NCBI RefSeq assembly: GCF_033115175.1 | Contig: NC_084827.1 | Location: 22,128,001-22,192,000, forward strand | Reading direction: 5' to 3' | Length of the DNA: 64,000 nucleotides | Source: Lepus europaeus | Lineage: Eukaryota > Chordata > Mammalia > Lagomorpha > Leporidae | Shown here: piece after piece, positions 46,151 through 57,689 of the stretch | How positions within the stretch are numbered: the stretch's first letter is position 1 | How the letters are laid out: every line of letters starts with the position of its first letter | The notes under the pieces: model-generated | Seen by the model: only the letters and a program-made list of their open reading frames with translations | What the model was told of the DNA's origin: nothing | The model's database searches: none | Program-made: the position numbers and the translations under genes

Positions 46151-46580
46151 GGCCTTGGCAACTCATGACTAGAGCCTAGGGAGATTACTGATAAACAAGA
46201 GTGTCAAATTGTTAAGTCAATAACAGGAGTCACTGTGTACTTACTCCTCATGTAGGATCTCTGTCCTTAAAGTGTTGTCCAATGTGAAGTAATGCTATAA
46301 CTAGTACTGAAACAATATTTTACACTTTATGTTCTGTGTGGGTGCAAACTGATGAAATCTTTACTTAATATATACTAAATCGATCTTCTGTACATAAAGA
46401 CAATTAAAAATGAATCTTGATGTGAATGGAATGGGAGAGGGAGCAGGAGATGGAAGGGGTGCAGGTGGGAGGGAAATTATGGGGGGGGGAAGCCATTGTA
46501 ATCCATAAACTGTACTTTGGAAATTTATATTTACTAAATAAAAGTTTTTAAAAAATAAATAAAATCTTTAAAAATAAATA
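46151..46580 (+). mobile_element. 5'-truncated L1, end of 3'UTR
   Basis: Begins GGCCTTGGCAACTCATGAC and runs to AATAAAAGTTTTTAAAAAATAAATAAAATC. It contains the 3'UTR purine block with a G-run at 46480-46489. AAACTTCAGG flanks the element (46144-46152 region and 46587-46596), so it was inserted by target-primed reverse transcription at the site later hit by the C-SINE. Confidence 0.92.
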
Positions 46581-46595
46581 AAAATGAAACTTCAG

Positions 46596-46929
46596 GGGCC
46601 ATTGTCGTGTCATAATGGGTAAAGCTGCCACCTGCAATGCTGGTACCCTTTATGGGCTCTAGTTCACATCCTGATTGCTTCACTTCTAATCCATTTCTCT
46701 GCTAAGTGCCTGGTAAAAATAGAGGAACAGGGCCCAAGTGCTTGGGCCCCTGCCGCCCATGTGGGAGACCTGGAAAAAGCTTCTAGTGCCTGCATGGGTC
46801 AGCTGTGACCCTTGTGGTCATCTGGGATGTGAACCAGTTGAAGGAAGATCTCTCTCTTTCTTCCCCCTCCCCTCTTTCCCCTTCTCTGTGATTGTTTCAA
46901 ATACATGAATAATAAATCTTTTTTAAAAA
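46596..46929 (+). mobile_element. C-SINE (+) next to the L1
   Basis: GGGGCCATTGTCGTGTCATAATGGG head to ATGAATAATAAATC tail. Flanks AAATGAAACTTCAG and AAATGAAGCTGCAG look like a diverged target duplication of the same site. Confidence 0.88.
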
Positions 46930-46942
46930 AATGAAGCTGCAG

Positions 46943-48804
46943 TTCAATACATTCAGCTAATGCCCTTCATTTATCAAAAGAAAACTATAAATAATAGGAC
47001 AAAAAGAAATATACAGGCTTATAGCAGAAACATATTTTTAACACCGAACTAAGGTCACTGAATTTTTAAGTAAACACATCAGAATTTTAAGGTGCAGAAG
47101 ATATTAAAGATATTTCAGTCAATCTTTTTGTTTTTACCAGTGTGTTGAAACTAATGCTTGGGTTTGCAAGACTTGCCCCCAAGCTGTTGGATCAGAGTGC
47201 AATCAGCTGGAGGGCATTTACTTGACCTGTGGTTTAGCTGTAGAAAGGTGAGGAAGACAAAGAACTTATTGTATCTTCAACCTAAACCTGAACCTCTGGC
47301 CCCAAGTTGATGATGACAGCATCATATGTGGGCTCCAAATAGAAAGCAAGGTTAAAAGTCATTCTTTTTCCTCAGTTACTTAATTGCTACATCTCCCTTT
47401 CCAAGCCAACAGGCACACAGGATAAAACTACCCTCTCACCTCTGCCTATTTAATCCCCTCTGTACCATACCTGAAGATCACAGAAATGATAGACTGTGTT
47501 GTCCCCTATTTTCCTGCCTTCCACCTACCCATTAGCCTTCTCTTATATTACACCAAGAGGGTGTGTGGGTTTATGACCCCAGCCCACTGCTACTTACTAG
47601 GGAACTATGTCATCCAGACTTATCCCTTAATGTATTGAATATAATAGAAAGACCTGGAAAATATTCTCACAAGAAAATGACCTTGCTTGCAGGACAATTG
47701 TCTCCTATGAAATTCTATTCTGAATGCACAAAACAAAATATTGTTTTTTATTCTAAGTGTTCTTTGAGAAACTTAATGGACCCCAGAAAGATGTGTGTCT
47801 TAGGTGAAGGTCAAAGACAAATGCAGTAACGAAAAATTATTTTTCAAAATAGAATCCTGATCACATTTATTTCATAGAAAAACAAATAATTCAGGATGAA
47901 ATCACTGGAGGTTTATATCCAATGCAATATTGTTTTTAGCTACAAAACTGTGGCAACAATCCTGTAGCATCTCTAAATGTCATCAATCAGAAGTTACAAC
48001 GTCCCCACTGAAGACACAATTGAACCTAGATTGCATTGCTACCAGAGTTATGCCTATGAGACATAAGAAAAATTGACATTCTAATAGATTTGAAACATAG
48101 GTTGAGTATCCGGGGAGATTAAGGCAGGCTTTCTACTTTGTAAGTTGTACAACCTGGTACAGTCAGCTGAAACCTACTAAATTGATCTGTCATCTTAGGG
48201 TGGGGCCTGGATGATTCTTCCCAATTCTGCCTATCTTTTATATCACAGGTTTGGTGATCAAGTGCAAGAGGACTTCAGTTAAAATTAAAAAATCAAAGGC
48301 TGACAGTTAAGGCTACCATTCTGCTGTATTATCTTCTAAATAGCTCTGGTGATTTTAACAACCTTGCCTGGTAGTTTTTGTTTGTTTGTTTTCTTGTTTT
48401 GTTCAATGTTTCAAATATGTTATGACACGTATTTTGTTTTCATCCAATTTTCATCTTTGCCCTTAATTTATTGTTTCTAGGTGGTGGAGTTTGGAACTTT
48501 GGATATGGTCAAGGATGTTGACGAGTACGCAGACATCAGCTGAAACCTCTATCCATGCTGTTGTGGTACCAGGCCTTAGTGTTGAAATATAAAAGAAGAA
48601 AGTTGATGTTTGCCAACCTTTATTGACCTTTGTCTTGTTTACTTTTAATAACCTAGGGATAGTGGCTATAACCCTAATGCTACCTGGGAAAGAAAACTAA
48701 TATCTATGTATATGTTTTAGATAGGAAATGGTATTGGAAGCTAATAAACAAACAAAAAAAATGACTACTTGGCTCTAAGTTTTCCCATGATAAAAATTAA
48801 AATT
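46943..48804. other. Unassigned stretch
   Basis: No repeat recognised by eye. An open frame at 47563-47829 (about 88 codons) has no known motif. A TTTG-rich spot lies at 48378-48402. Confidence 0.35.
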
Positions 48805-48819
48805 AAATTTTGAGTTTTT

Positions 48820-49134
48820 CTTTAAGATTTTATTTATTTGAAAGTCAGAGTTAGCAAGAGAGACTTAGAGGTATAGCCAGACAGAAATCATACATCTACT
48901 GGGTCACTTCCAGAATGGCCATGAAGGCCAGGTCAAAGCCAGGACCTAGGAGCTTCTTCCAAGTCTCTCACATGGGTGCAGGGGCCCAAGGACTTGAGCT
49001 ATCCTCCGCTGCTTTCCCAGGTGCATCAGCAGGGTGCTGTGTCAGAAGTGCAGCAGTTGGGACTCCAAAAGGCACCCATATGGGATGCAGGCATCAAAGG
49101 CAGCAGCTTAACCCATCACATGACAATGCTCACT
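48820..49134 (-). mobile_element. C-SINE, antisense
   Basis: AAGATTTTATTTATTTGAAAG at the left, CATGACAATGCTCACTCC at the right. AAATTTTGAGTTTTT and AAATTTCAATTTTT flank it as a slightly diverged duplication. Confidence 0.9.
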
Positions 49135-49519
49135 CCAAATTTCAATTTTTAAAGTTAGATATTTACATCTTATCAATAACTGGTTGAATGATGTTTAGTG
49201 ACCCCCATGGTTTATGTATTCATCGAGGATTTTACCAAGATATGTTTAGCTTTTAACCAGGGATATTTTGTACCATGATTAACTCATTTGATGTATCTAC
49301 ATTTTACAAAAGCGGTGATTTGGTCTTTTCTCTCTCTCTCTTTTTTTTTAACCTATGTAAGGAAAAGGAACTATAATAAAGGTAAACTGGAAAATATGAG
49401 CAAAGCATTCATGACAGTACCCTAAGATACGTCTTATCACGATGAAGAGTTCGAACGGCAGGGTCCGTTCTGCTTAAATTTTGCAAAGACGAGTTCTTCC
49501 TTAGCAGGTACCAGGGGCA
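49135..49519. other. Unassigned, CpG-bearing segment before L1
   Basis: Mostly plain. 49440-49520 has several CpGs and a short inverted repeat, GAACGG (49453-49458) and CCGTTC (49465-49470). Confidence 0.35.
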
Positions 49520-50886
49520 CCTGAGGAGCAGAACCAAGATGGCGGCTGATTACGGGAGTTTACAGCCGCCTCCCCCAGACACCAGTGTGCACAACCACAG
49601 ACACACAGCAAGTCACCTTCGCAAGAGCTACGTGAGGCTGCAGTGCCTCACCTTGGGATATTCATAAGCAAAGTCACACTGAAGAAAGCAAGAGTTTCTG
49701 TGTAACCCCTTCCCAGCTCCAAGGAGCATGAAGTGAGAGACGACTGCCCCTCAGAAGAGGGGGTGCGAACTGAACCCCGGTATCAAGCCTTCGGTGGGAA
49801 AAAATTCAGTGGGGCTAAGTCCCCTTGTCCTTGTCCCGAGCTCCTTACCTGTGGAGTGAATATTTGGAGCACCCTCTGCTACCCTTCCTGAAACCGCAGG
49901 CAGGAGGTGAAACTCCAACTGCACGCGGAGATGCCAGGTGAGGGAGTGTACGCCTGCGCCTCTGTGCTCAGAACAGGGCGTATCACGCCAAGCCCGGCAC
50001 CTGATAAAGCCCACAGGCCTCTAGCACCCAGCAGGTGCTCATAGGAGGAGCCTCTAGAATTGCCCGGCATCAGGCAGAGACCCGCCCTCTGTGGGGTCAC
50101 ACTCATTCCGGCATGTGTCACTGCTGGCCTCTAGTGGCCTTAGCAGATTCTCTGTGAGCGTGGGACCCAGACATGGCCAGTTCAGACCAGTCTGGGTGGC
50201 TGCGAGGCTACCTTCATCCCTCTCCTCCCACCTGTGCAGAGAGCCGGGGCCACAGCACTGTGCTTTGCTATCTATGCTGGGTTGGTAAAGCCCAACACTT
50301 GGCAGATCCTTATAGTTTCTATTCCAAGGCAAGTGCCTGCGGACAGAGTCTGAAGTTGCTCCAGAGGTAGGCAGAGACCTGTACGGGATGAGACAGGCTT
50401 GTTTGAGCATGTATCATCACTAGCATTTCACAGGTGCCCTCAAGAGTGCATAGCACCTGGTGACTGTGAGACCCAGGTGTGACCCATCCAGGGCCTGCTT
50501 GAGTAGTTGAGAGGCTGCATTTATCAGCCCTTCCTACAATCTGTGACAGACATGAAGGAATCGCAGGACTGTTTTGGGACTCAGTGCCAGAATAATAAGA
50601 CCCAATATGAAGCAGATCCAAATGGTTCCTGTTGCCAGGTTAGTGCCTGCAGTTGGAGTCTCTGGACTGGCTTCAGGACCTAGTGGAGTTTTGTGGTCAC
50701 AGGTGAGCAGTTGGGTAACCCAGCCAACGTCACCAGTGGCTAGGAGGTGTAGCATCGCACGGTGAGCCCACCTCAGCAGCAGACAGACCTCAGCAGGCTG
50801 AGCTTTGCTTTGTTCCTCACACCAGTCTGCACTAGTCTTGATGAACAGTGGGCTCTAGATGTGATCTAGCCCCAGGACTTCTGTGG

Positions 50887-51258
50887 GGCCGGCGACGCGG
50901 CTCAATAGGCTAATCCTCTGTCTAGCGGCGCCGGCACATTGGGTTCTAGTCCCAGTTGGGGCACTGGATTCTGTCCTGGTTGCCCCTCTTCCAGTCCAGC
51001 TCTCTGCTGTGCCCGGGAGTGCAGTGGAGGATGGCCCAAGTGCTTGGGCCCTGCACCCCATGGGAGACCAGGAGAAGCACCTGGCTCCTGCCTTTGGATC
51101 AGCGCCATGCGCAGGCCACAGCACACCACCTACAGTGGCCATTGGAGGGTGAACCAACGACAAAGGAAGACCTATCTCTCTGTCTCTCTCTCTCTCACTG
51201 TCCACTCTGCCTGTAAAAAACAAAACAAAACAAAACAAAAAAAATACAAAAAAAAAAA
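50887..51258 (+). mobile_element. C-SINE (poly(A)-tail class) in L1 5'UTR, long form
   Basis: GGCCGGCGACGCGGCTCAATAGG head to CTCTGCCTGT and an ACAAA-rich tail. GACTTCTGTGG on both sides (50876-50886 and 51259-51269). Confidence 0.95.
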
Positions 51259-51572
51259 GACTTCTGTGGACACAGGACAAAAAGACAGAGACTACTGTAG
51301 GCCCAGCAAGAGGCATGCAGGGATGGACTAGGATTTTTGATAAAATTCACTAGTTCAAAATGAACAACACATCAATGGCAGATTTGTGATACATTTGAGT
51401 AAGGGAAATATTGTAATAATGAATCAATAAAAACTTATCAACAGTGGACCTGGGGCAAACCACAACTTAGGATGCTGTCTAGTGAAGAAATAGTAGTAAT
51501 ATCCACAGGCTTACAGAAAGGAAACAGAATTACTTGGTAGACAGCCACAAATGCAGCCAGATTACTACGGTT

Positions 51573-51899
51573 GGGGCTGGCATTGTGGCACAGTGGGTTA
51601 AGCCACCATCTGCAACAACAGCTCCCCATAGGAGCACTGGTTGGAATCCCAGCCACTCCACTTCTGATCCAACTCCCAATTAATGCACTTGAGAAAGCAA
51701 CAGAAGATGATCCAAGTACTTGGGCCCTACCACCCATGTGGGAGAGCCCGATGGTGTTCCAAGATCCCAGCTTCAGCCTGGTCCAGTGCTGGCTGTTGTA
51801 GTCATTCTCAGGGGGAACCAGCAGATGGAAAATATCTTTGTCTCTTCTTCTCTCTCCCCTCTCTCTGTATCACTTTCAAACAGAAAAACAAATCTTTAA
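51573..51899 (+). mobile_element. C-SINE (+) in L1 5'UTR
   Basis: GGGGCTGGCATTGTGGCACAG head, CACTTTCAAACAGAAAAAC tail. Flanks GATTACT and AGTTACTC are weakly alike. Confidence 0.92.
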
Positions 51900-52266
51900 A
51901 AGTTACTCTAACCGATCCTTCAATGCATAAATGACATATATCAACAAACATTAAAACTCCAAAGATCCATGACCTTAACTAAAGAGCAAAATAAGGTGCT
52001 AGGAACCAAAGACCGAGGAACTAAAACTTCCAAATTCCTGGATGAAGATTTCAAACCAAATGTTTTAAGGAAATTCAATGAAATTCAAGATAACAGAGAA
52101 ATTATTCAGTATCCTAACAGAGTTTTGAGAGATGGAAGAAACTGAATAAAATTAAGCAGGCATCCTCCAACTAAAAAGTGTACTAATTGAAGTTAAAAAC
52201 ATGATAGAAGGTAACAATAGCAGGATAGATCAGCTTGAACACAGGCTATTTGAAAATGCACAGCTG

Positions 52267-52592
52267 GGGCTGGCACTGTGGCATAGCAAGTAAAGATGCC
52301 ACCTGCAGTGCCAGCATCCCTTATGGGTGCCAGTTCAAAACCCAGCTGCTCCACTTCTGATCCAGCTCTATGCTATGGCCTGGGAAAGCAGTAGAGGATA
52401 GCCCAAGTCCTAGGGCCCTTACACCCATTTGGGAGACCCAGAAGAAGCTCCTGGCTAATGACTTCAGATTGGCAAAGCTCTGGCCATTGTGACCAGTCGG
52501 GGTGTGGAAGACCTCTCTCTTTCTCTGCCTCTCCTTCTCTCTCTGTGTAACTCTGACTTCCAAATAAATGAATAATCTTTTTTAAAAACAAA
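52267..52592 (+). mobile_element. C-SINE (+) in L1 ORF1
   Basis: GGGCTGGCACTGTGGCATAGC head to CAAATAAATGAATAATC tail. Perfect 15-bp duplication GAAAATGCACAGCTG (52252-52266 and 52593-52607). Confidence 0.96.
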
Positions 52593-53327
52593 GAAAATGC
52601 ACAGCTGGATGAGAAAAAAAAAAAGGATCCAGAGCAATGAAGAAAGCTTATAAGAAATATGGAATAACATGATAATATCAAAAATCAATTTCTTAGGACT
52701 CAAGAGGGAGGGACTTGAGTATACCAAAGGAGATAAAGCATATTCAAAGAGAGACTAATACAAAAAATTATCCAGCTACCCAGTTATAGGAAAGTAAGAG
52801 GTCACTGGTTAGATTTAACTCAACTATGTCCTTCCCACGACGCATAGTCAAGCTCAGCAAGTTTAAAGATAAAGAGAGAATTGTTAAAACTAAAAAAGAA
52901 GCAAGTAACACACAAAGGGATCCTGGGTGACCTGGCTGCAGAATTCTCAACAGAAACCTTTCAGGGTGAAAGAAAGAGTCTTTTACAGCACTGAAGGGAA
53001 AAATAAATGCCATCCAAGAATACTGCTTCCAGCAAAGCTACCCTTCCAAAACTAGGAAGAGATAGCCCTTCCCAGAAAAACACAACCTGAGAGAATGCAT
53101 TACCATCAGAGTTCTGTTACAGAAATGCTACATTGAGGTCATCAAATTGAAAAATATGCTGAGAAGGAAGAAGAGAATATTAGAAACCTCACTAGTAAGA
53201 GTAACTATAGATAAATACAGATGCTCTAATATTGTAAATATTGTGTGTAAACTGTATCTTTACTATGAAGAACAAAACTCAGGAAATATAGAAAAAAGTC
53301 AATGATAACATCAAAAATTCAAAATGT

Positions 53328-53441
53328 GGGGGCTGGTGTTGTGGCATTGCAGGTAAAGCCACCTCCTGCAACACCTGCATCTCACATGAGTCCAGCCATG
53401 GCCACTGTAGTCATGTGGGGAATAAAACAGTTGATAGAAGA

Positions 53442-53495
<54 letters not shown>

Positions 53496-53535
53496 GTAAC
53501 TCTTTCAAATAAGTGAATAAATCTTTTAAAAACTT
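53328..53535 (+). mobile_element. C-SINE (+) with internal deletion
   Basis: Normal head (GGGGGCTGGTGTTGTGGCATTGC) and tail (CAAATAAGTGAATAAATC), but about 120 central bases between CATCTCACATGAG and TCCAGCCATGGCC are missing. A (TC)n run of about 45 bases is at 53444-53490. Confidence 0.9.
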
Positions 53536-53877
53536 TCAAAAATTTTTTAGAATTTTTTTTTTCAAAATTGGGAAAAGAGTGGGGCACAAATGTAGATTTC
53601 TTTGTTAGAATTTCTTATCTGCTTGTTTTTGTTTGTATCGTTCCTTAATTTATAATCAGTGTCGTTTTGAGGTAATTTGTTATAGCCAAAAGAGGATTTT
53701 TTATAAGCCTCATGGTAAGCACAGGGCAAGAAACTATAACAGACTTACCAAAAGTAATAACCAATGAATGAAAGTACACCACTAGAGAAAAGCAATTAAT
53801 CACAAATGAGGATAGTAAGAGACAAAGATAGAAAGGAGCTGCAATAAAAATACAAAACAAGTATTAAAATGGCAGTT

Positions 53878-54462
53878 CTAAGACCTTACCTATCAATAAT
53901 TACCTTAAATATAAAGCGACAAAATTATCTATCTGAAAGACATAGAGTGACCAAGTAGATTTAAGGTAGAACTGTGTGCTGTTTACTAGATGCTCACTTC
54001 ACTTTTAGAGACACACGGATCGAAAGTAAAAGGACAGAACAGATATTTCTTGCAAATGGAATGCAATAAAAACAGGAGTTGCCATTCTTCCATTAGATAA
54101 AATATATTTTAAATCAAAAACATTTATAAAAGATCATGAAGGTTATTACAGAAATGTCTCAATACTGCAAAAAGAAGTAACACTTGTAAATACATATGAA
54201 CCCAATATTGGATTGCCCAAATACATAAAACAAATATTAATCTTAAAAAGGAACTGATAGCAATAACAGCAAGGGGATTTAGCACCTCACTTTCAGAAAT
54301 GGATAGATCATGTAGAGGGAAAATAAAGAAACCGCAGAGGTAGTATCCTAGATCTAACACATCTACAGAATTTCCAACCAACAGCTGCAGAAAACACACT
54401 CTTCTGTACAGCGCGAATATTTTTCAAGATAAATGATATGGTAGCTCACAAAGCAAGTCTCA
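53878..54462 (+). pseudogene. L1 ORF2 endonuclease remnant
   Basis: TACCTATCAATAATTACCTTAAATAT, AAAGACATAGAGTGACC, CACTTTTAGAGACACACGG and GAAGGTTATTACAG match the start of ORF2 (endonuclease domain) in order. No open frame of useful length remains. It ends at the C-SINE fragment. Confidence 0.82.
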
Positions 54463-54463
54463 A

Positions 54464-54562
54464 GGCTGGTGTTGTGGCACAGTGGGCTAAGCTGCCACCA
54501 CAGATGCTGGCATCGCATATGAGAGCTAGATTGATTCCTGGTTGTTCTACTTCCCTCTGGTT
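54464..54562 (+). mobile_element. C-SINE 5' fragment (+)
   Basis: GGCTGGTGTTGTGGCACAG to CTACTTCC: the tRNA-like head and about 100 bases only. The 3' part is missing, which retrotransposition does not explain; a deletion removed it, possibly with the rest of the host L1. Confidence 0.85.
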
Positions 54563-56230
54563 AAACTGCTGTTCTCAGTTTGACCTGATGCTCTTTCCCA
54601 TGTAGCCTTGCTGGCTGCCACCAGCTTCTTTTGCTCCTGGGTTTAGCCCATAATGCTTCTGCTTTCTTCTCTTGCCCACACAGATGCTAACACAATGCCC
54701 AGTTGGTGTCTGCTAGTGTGTTTTTTCTTTCTTACTTGTATTTTAAAGTTCAGGGAAGATGTCATGTGACCTGGTTAATTGTTGATATTGTATGCTATTT
54801 TTTTGAGATTTGCTACTTTATTACTCTGTTTTACAAACGGTTTTGAGATGATTTACAAACTGTGCAACATTGTTGCCATACTCTTCCTGGATTTTCTCAC
54901 CTCCTTAATCTTATTTCCCAATTTCTACATTCCCTTCCCTATGCTAAACTCAAAGTAATCTAAAGCTGCTGTTTATCTTCTCTTCAACTAATCTTCCATG
55001 CAGCATTGTATACCAACTTTTTTAGGTCATATTCTATTGCCATGTTTTCTTTGATAAACACAAATGTATCCATTACAGATGCATTATAGATTATTTCCTC
55101 CTACTATCATAAACCTATGTATGTATATATGTATATATATATATATAATATCTGATAAAATTACTTTGGATAATTATTGATGTTGGGTATATCCCTTCAG
55201 CATGTGGAAGTGTCATAAAAGAAGGTGAAAACTGTCTTGTACAGCACGTCTCCGGATAATGTTGGTGCTATATTTTCCAGATGAATAAACTAGGAACTGA
55301 GACATGGCTTTCTCTAAGCTGACTCCAATGTATTCATTTTAATTGAGCAACACACAGGGAAAAGAATAAGTTCTCTGACGCAGCATTTCACAATGTTCAC
55401 TCAGATCCCATTTGTATATTACATGAAAACCAAAGGGGCAAAACATGACAAAGCAATAGGAGAAGTTTATCTGGGTTAGGGGCACAAATTTATTTTCCAT
55501 AATGAATTTTTTAATCTACTCGTAGCAGTGAGTCTTCACTAAAGTAGTGTAAAGATGTTGCCTAATTCTTTATCCAATTGAAAGCACCCGTAATTACATG
55601 CAAGGATTGGCATATTGTCTGACCATAGGGCAGAGGGAAACTAACTGGTTTATGTGAAGTCCCTGAATCTCATGAACATTATGATTTAACCAACTGGAAT
55701 TATTGAAATACAATCAAGTTTTAAAAGACCAGTCATATTTTGTTTCATGTAAGAACTAAGTTGCCAAAGTCATGTGTATTCATTTACAAGTAAGCAACAT
55801 ATTTCTATATGCACCAGGAGAAAGTGGTCTATCCTGAATGCTAATTGAGTATTGCAAGCCTTATGTTTATAGATATCTTCTTAATTACAAAAATTGCCAA
55901 CAACTAGTCTTTGATATACAACCTGTCTGGCTGTGTTGAATTACAGTGTTATTTGCTTCCTTTGCCCCAAAATGACAAGTATGTGCTTTAACATGATCTC
56001 TTAATAATGTAATCCGAAGCACCTGGTCAGCAACAACAACAAAAAATGATTTGCTTGAAGATACAAAAATAGTGCAGTCACAAACTTGTCTTTGAAGGAG
56101 AATTAAAATGTCTCTCAGCTGACCTCATTGCCTTACATAAACCACATTTCCAGTGTTCTAGAGCTGAGCAGTTGACAGTGGTGAGATACAAAGGTTCACA
56201 GAAATATAATGATATTTTTTATAAGGATTA
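54563..56230. other. Unassigned stretch
   Basis: No named repeat apart from a TA/GTAT run at 55113-55148. 55490-55880 is free of recognisable repeats. A CAA run lies at 56031-56043. Confidence 0.35.
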
Positions 56231-56244
56231 AAATCTAGGTAAAG

Positions 56245-56582
56245 GCCGGCGCCACGGCTCAATAGGCTAATCCTCCGCCTTGCGGTGCCGGCACTCCGGG
56301 TTCTAGTTCCGGTTGGGGCACCGGATTCTGTCCCGGTTGCCCCTCTTCCAGGCCAGCTCTCTGATGTGGCCCGGGAGTGCAGTGGAGGATGGCCCAAGTG
56401 CTTGGGCCCTGCACCCCATGGGAGACCAGGAGAAGCACCTGGCTCCTGCCTTCGGATCAGCGCAGTGCGCTGGCTGCAGCGCGCCGGCCGTGACGGCCAT
56501 TGGAGGGTGAACCAATGGCAAAGGAAGACCTTTCTCTCTGTCTCTCTCTCTCTCACTGTCCACTCTGCCTGTCAAAAAAAAA
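56245..56582 (+). mobile_element. C-SINE (poly(A)-tail class), long form
   Basis: GCCGGCGCCACGGCTCAATAGG head to CTCTGCCTGTC and an A-run. Perfect 14-bp duplication AAATCTAGGTAAAG (56231-56244 and 56583-56596). It is rich in intact CpGs, so young. Confidence 0.96.
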
Positions 56583-56596
56583 AAATCTAGGTAAAG

Positions 56597-57310
56597 TTAT
56601 TACATGCCTCCTGTCATTTTTGCTTCCTAGGACAGATAGATATTTATTAATTCAATGACTACTTTCTGTAGCAGCAAAAAAAAAAAAAAAAAAAAAAAGT
56701 TATTGGTATTCACCCAGAATGGGCAGAACTGCAGTTTATAAAAATAGTTAGTTTTGCATAAAAGCAAGGAGTCAGATTCCTTTTATTGTCAAAAAAATTG
56801 GTCATAAAATAATAAAAAAAATCTTAGGTATAAGAATAAATTTACATATTCAAATTAGTATTGTTTATATGCTCCTAGCAATCTGTACCTTTCTCATGCA
56901 TACTAAACTTCTGTGCAACTAATTTATCAAATTCTAATATTGGTTCTGCTCCTCTGAGGTAACAGATGTTTTCAAGGAGCCACTCAACTCTCACTGGTGA
57001 ATATTCTTTCCTTTTCATTAAAGAAAAACAAGCTAAATATCTCTAGTAGTCGAAGGGCAAGGATTACTTCATAACATGTTATTGAGAACCTAAATTTTAA
57101 CTTTCTATCTTTTGTGTCCAAACTTAAAACTGAAGAAAGGCTTATAATTATATTTCCCTTTGAAAAATGTGTTGCTTTGGATATGAAATATACAAGTAAA
57201 TATTTGTTTACATTGAGATTTAATGTACTATTTTTATAGAAGTAATACAACAAGAAACATACTAATTAGGAATTTTAAAAAATAAAAATTAATTTATTTT
57301 ACTAATTATA
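56597..57310. other. Unassigned, with poly(A) run
   Basis: A 23-A run at 56676-56698 has no recognisable element before it. Otherwise nothing seen. Confidence 0.35.
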
Positions 57311-57314
57311 TATA

Positions 57315-57642
57315 TATTTAAAGATTTACTTATTTATTTGAAAGCCAGATTTACAGAAAGAGAGGTATACACACACGAGACAGAGAGACAGAGACAGTGT
57401 TCTTCCATCCACTGGTTCACTCCCCAAAACCCTCAACCATCAGGGCTGGGCCAGGCTGAAGCGAAGAACTGCATCTGGATCTCTTACAAAGGTGTCAGCG
57501 TCCCAAGCATTCAGCTCATCTTCCATTACTTTCCCAGGCACATTAGTAGGGCGCTGGATCAGAACTGGAGGAGCCAAGAAGAAAAAGGCATTCATATAGG
57601 ATGCCAGCAACACAGGCACCTGTTGTGCCAAAATGCCGATCC
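57315..57642 (-). mobile_element. C-SINE, antisense
   Basis: TTATTTATTTGAAAGCCAG at the left, TGTGCCAAAATGCCGATCC at the right. AATTATATATATATTT and AATTATATTTATATTT flank it. Confidence 0.92.
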
Positions 57643-57689
57643 CTCAAATTATATTTATATTTTAACCTTATCCCTAATAGTTTCTCTTT

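Larger units (their letters stand above)
49520..51950 (+). promoter_or_regulatory. L1 5'UTR with tandem units
   Basis: In L1 this region holds the internal RNA polymerase II promoter. Here it is GC-richer than its surroundings. Two imperfect copies of a unit of about 300 bases follow each other: GGCAGAGACC at 50073 and 50370, GCATGTGTCA/GCATGTATCA at 50111 and 50407, GCAGATCC at 50302 and 50612. This resembles monomeric L1 promoters. Activity cannot be judged from sequence. C-SINEs sit at 50887-51258 and 51573-51899. Confidence 0.7.
51960..53560 (+). pseudogene. L1 ORF1 remnant
   Basis: The order of blocks matches ORF1 of old mammalian L1: a coiled-coil-coding part (GGAAATTCAATGAAATTCAAG near 52070), GGATAGATCAGCTTG near 52225, and the C-terminal RNA-binding part (CAGAATTCTCAACAGAAACC near 52940, CTGCTTCCAGCAAAGCTACCC near 53025). 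The protein would coat L1 RNA and act as chaperone. Stops in every frame and two SINE insertions (52267-52592, 53328-53535) destroy it. Confidence 0.78.
49520..54462 (+). mobile_element. 5' half of an L1: 5'UTR, ORF1 and start of ORF2
   Basis: Starts GAGGAGCAGAACCAAGATGGCGGC, the L1-type 5' end, followed by a GC-richer 5'UTR to about 51.95 kb, a broken ORF1 (51.96-53.56 kb), and the endonuclease start of ORF2 (53.88-54.46 kb). It is then cut off by a C-SINE fragment. Four C-SINEs are inserted. The rest of ORF2 and the 3' end are absent, which is unusual because L1 normally loses its 5' end; a later deletion at 54.46 kb is likely. Confidence 0.88.

Noticed and set aside
50855..51316. 153-codon open frame on the minus strand
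   Set aside because: It is the antisense reading of a GC-rich C-SINE (50887-51258). The same peptide-like sequence appears at every young C-SINE, so it is repeat-derived.
56158..56556. 132-codon open frame on the minus strand
   Set aside because: Antisense of the young C-SINE at 56245-56582.
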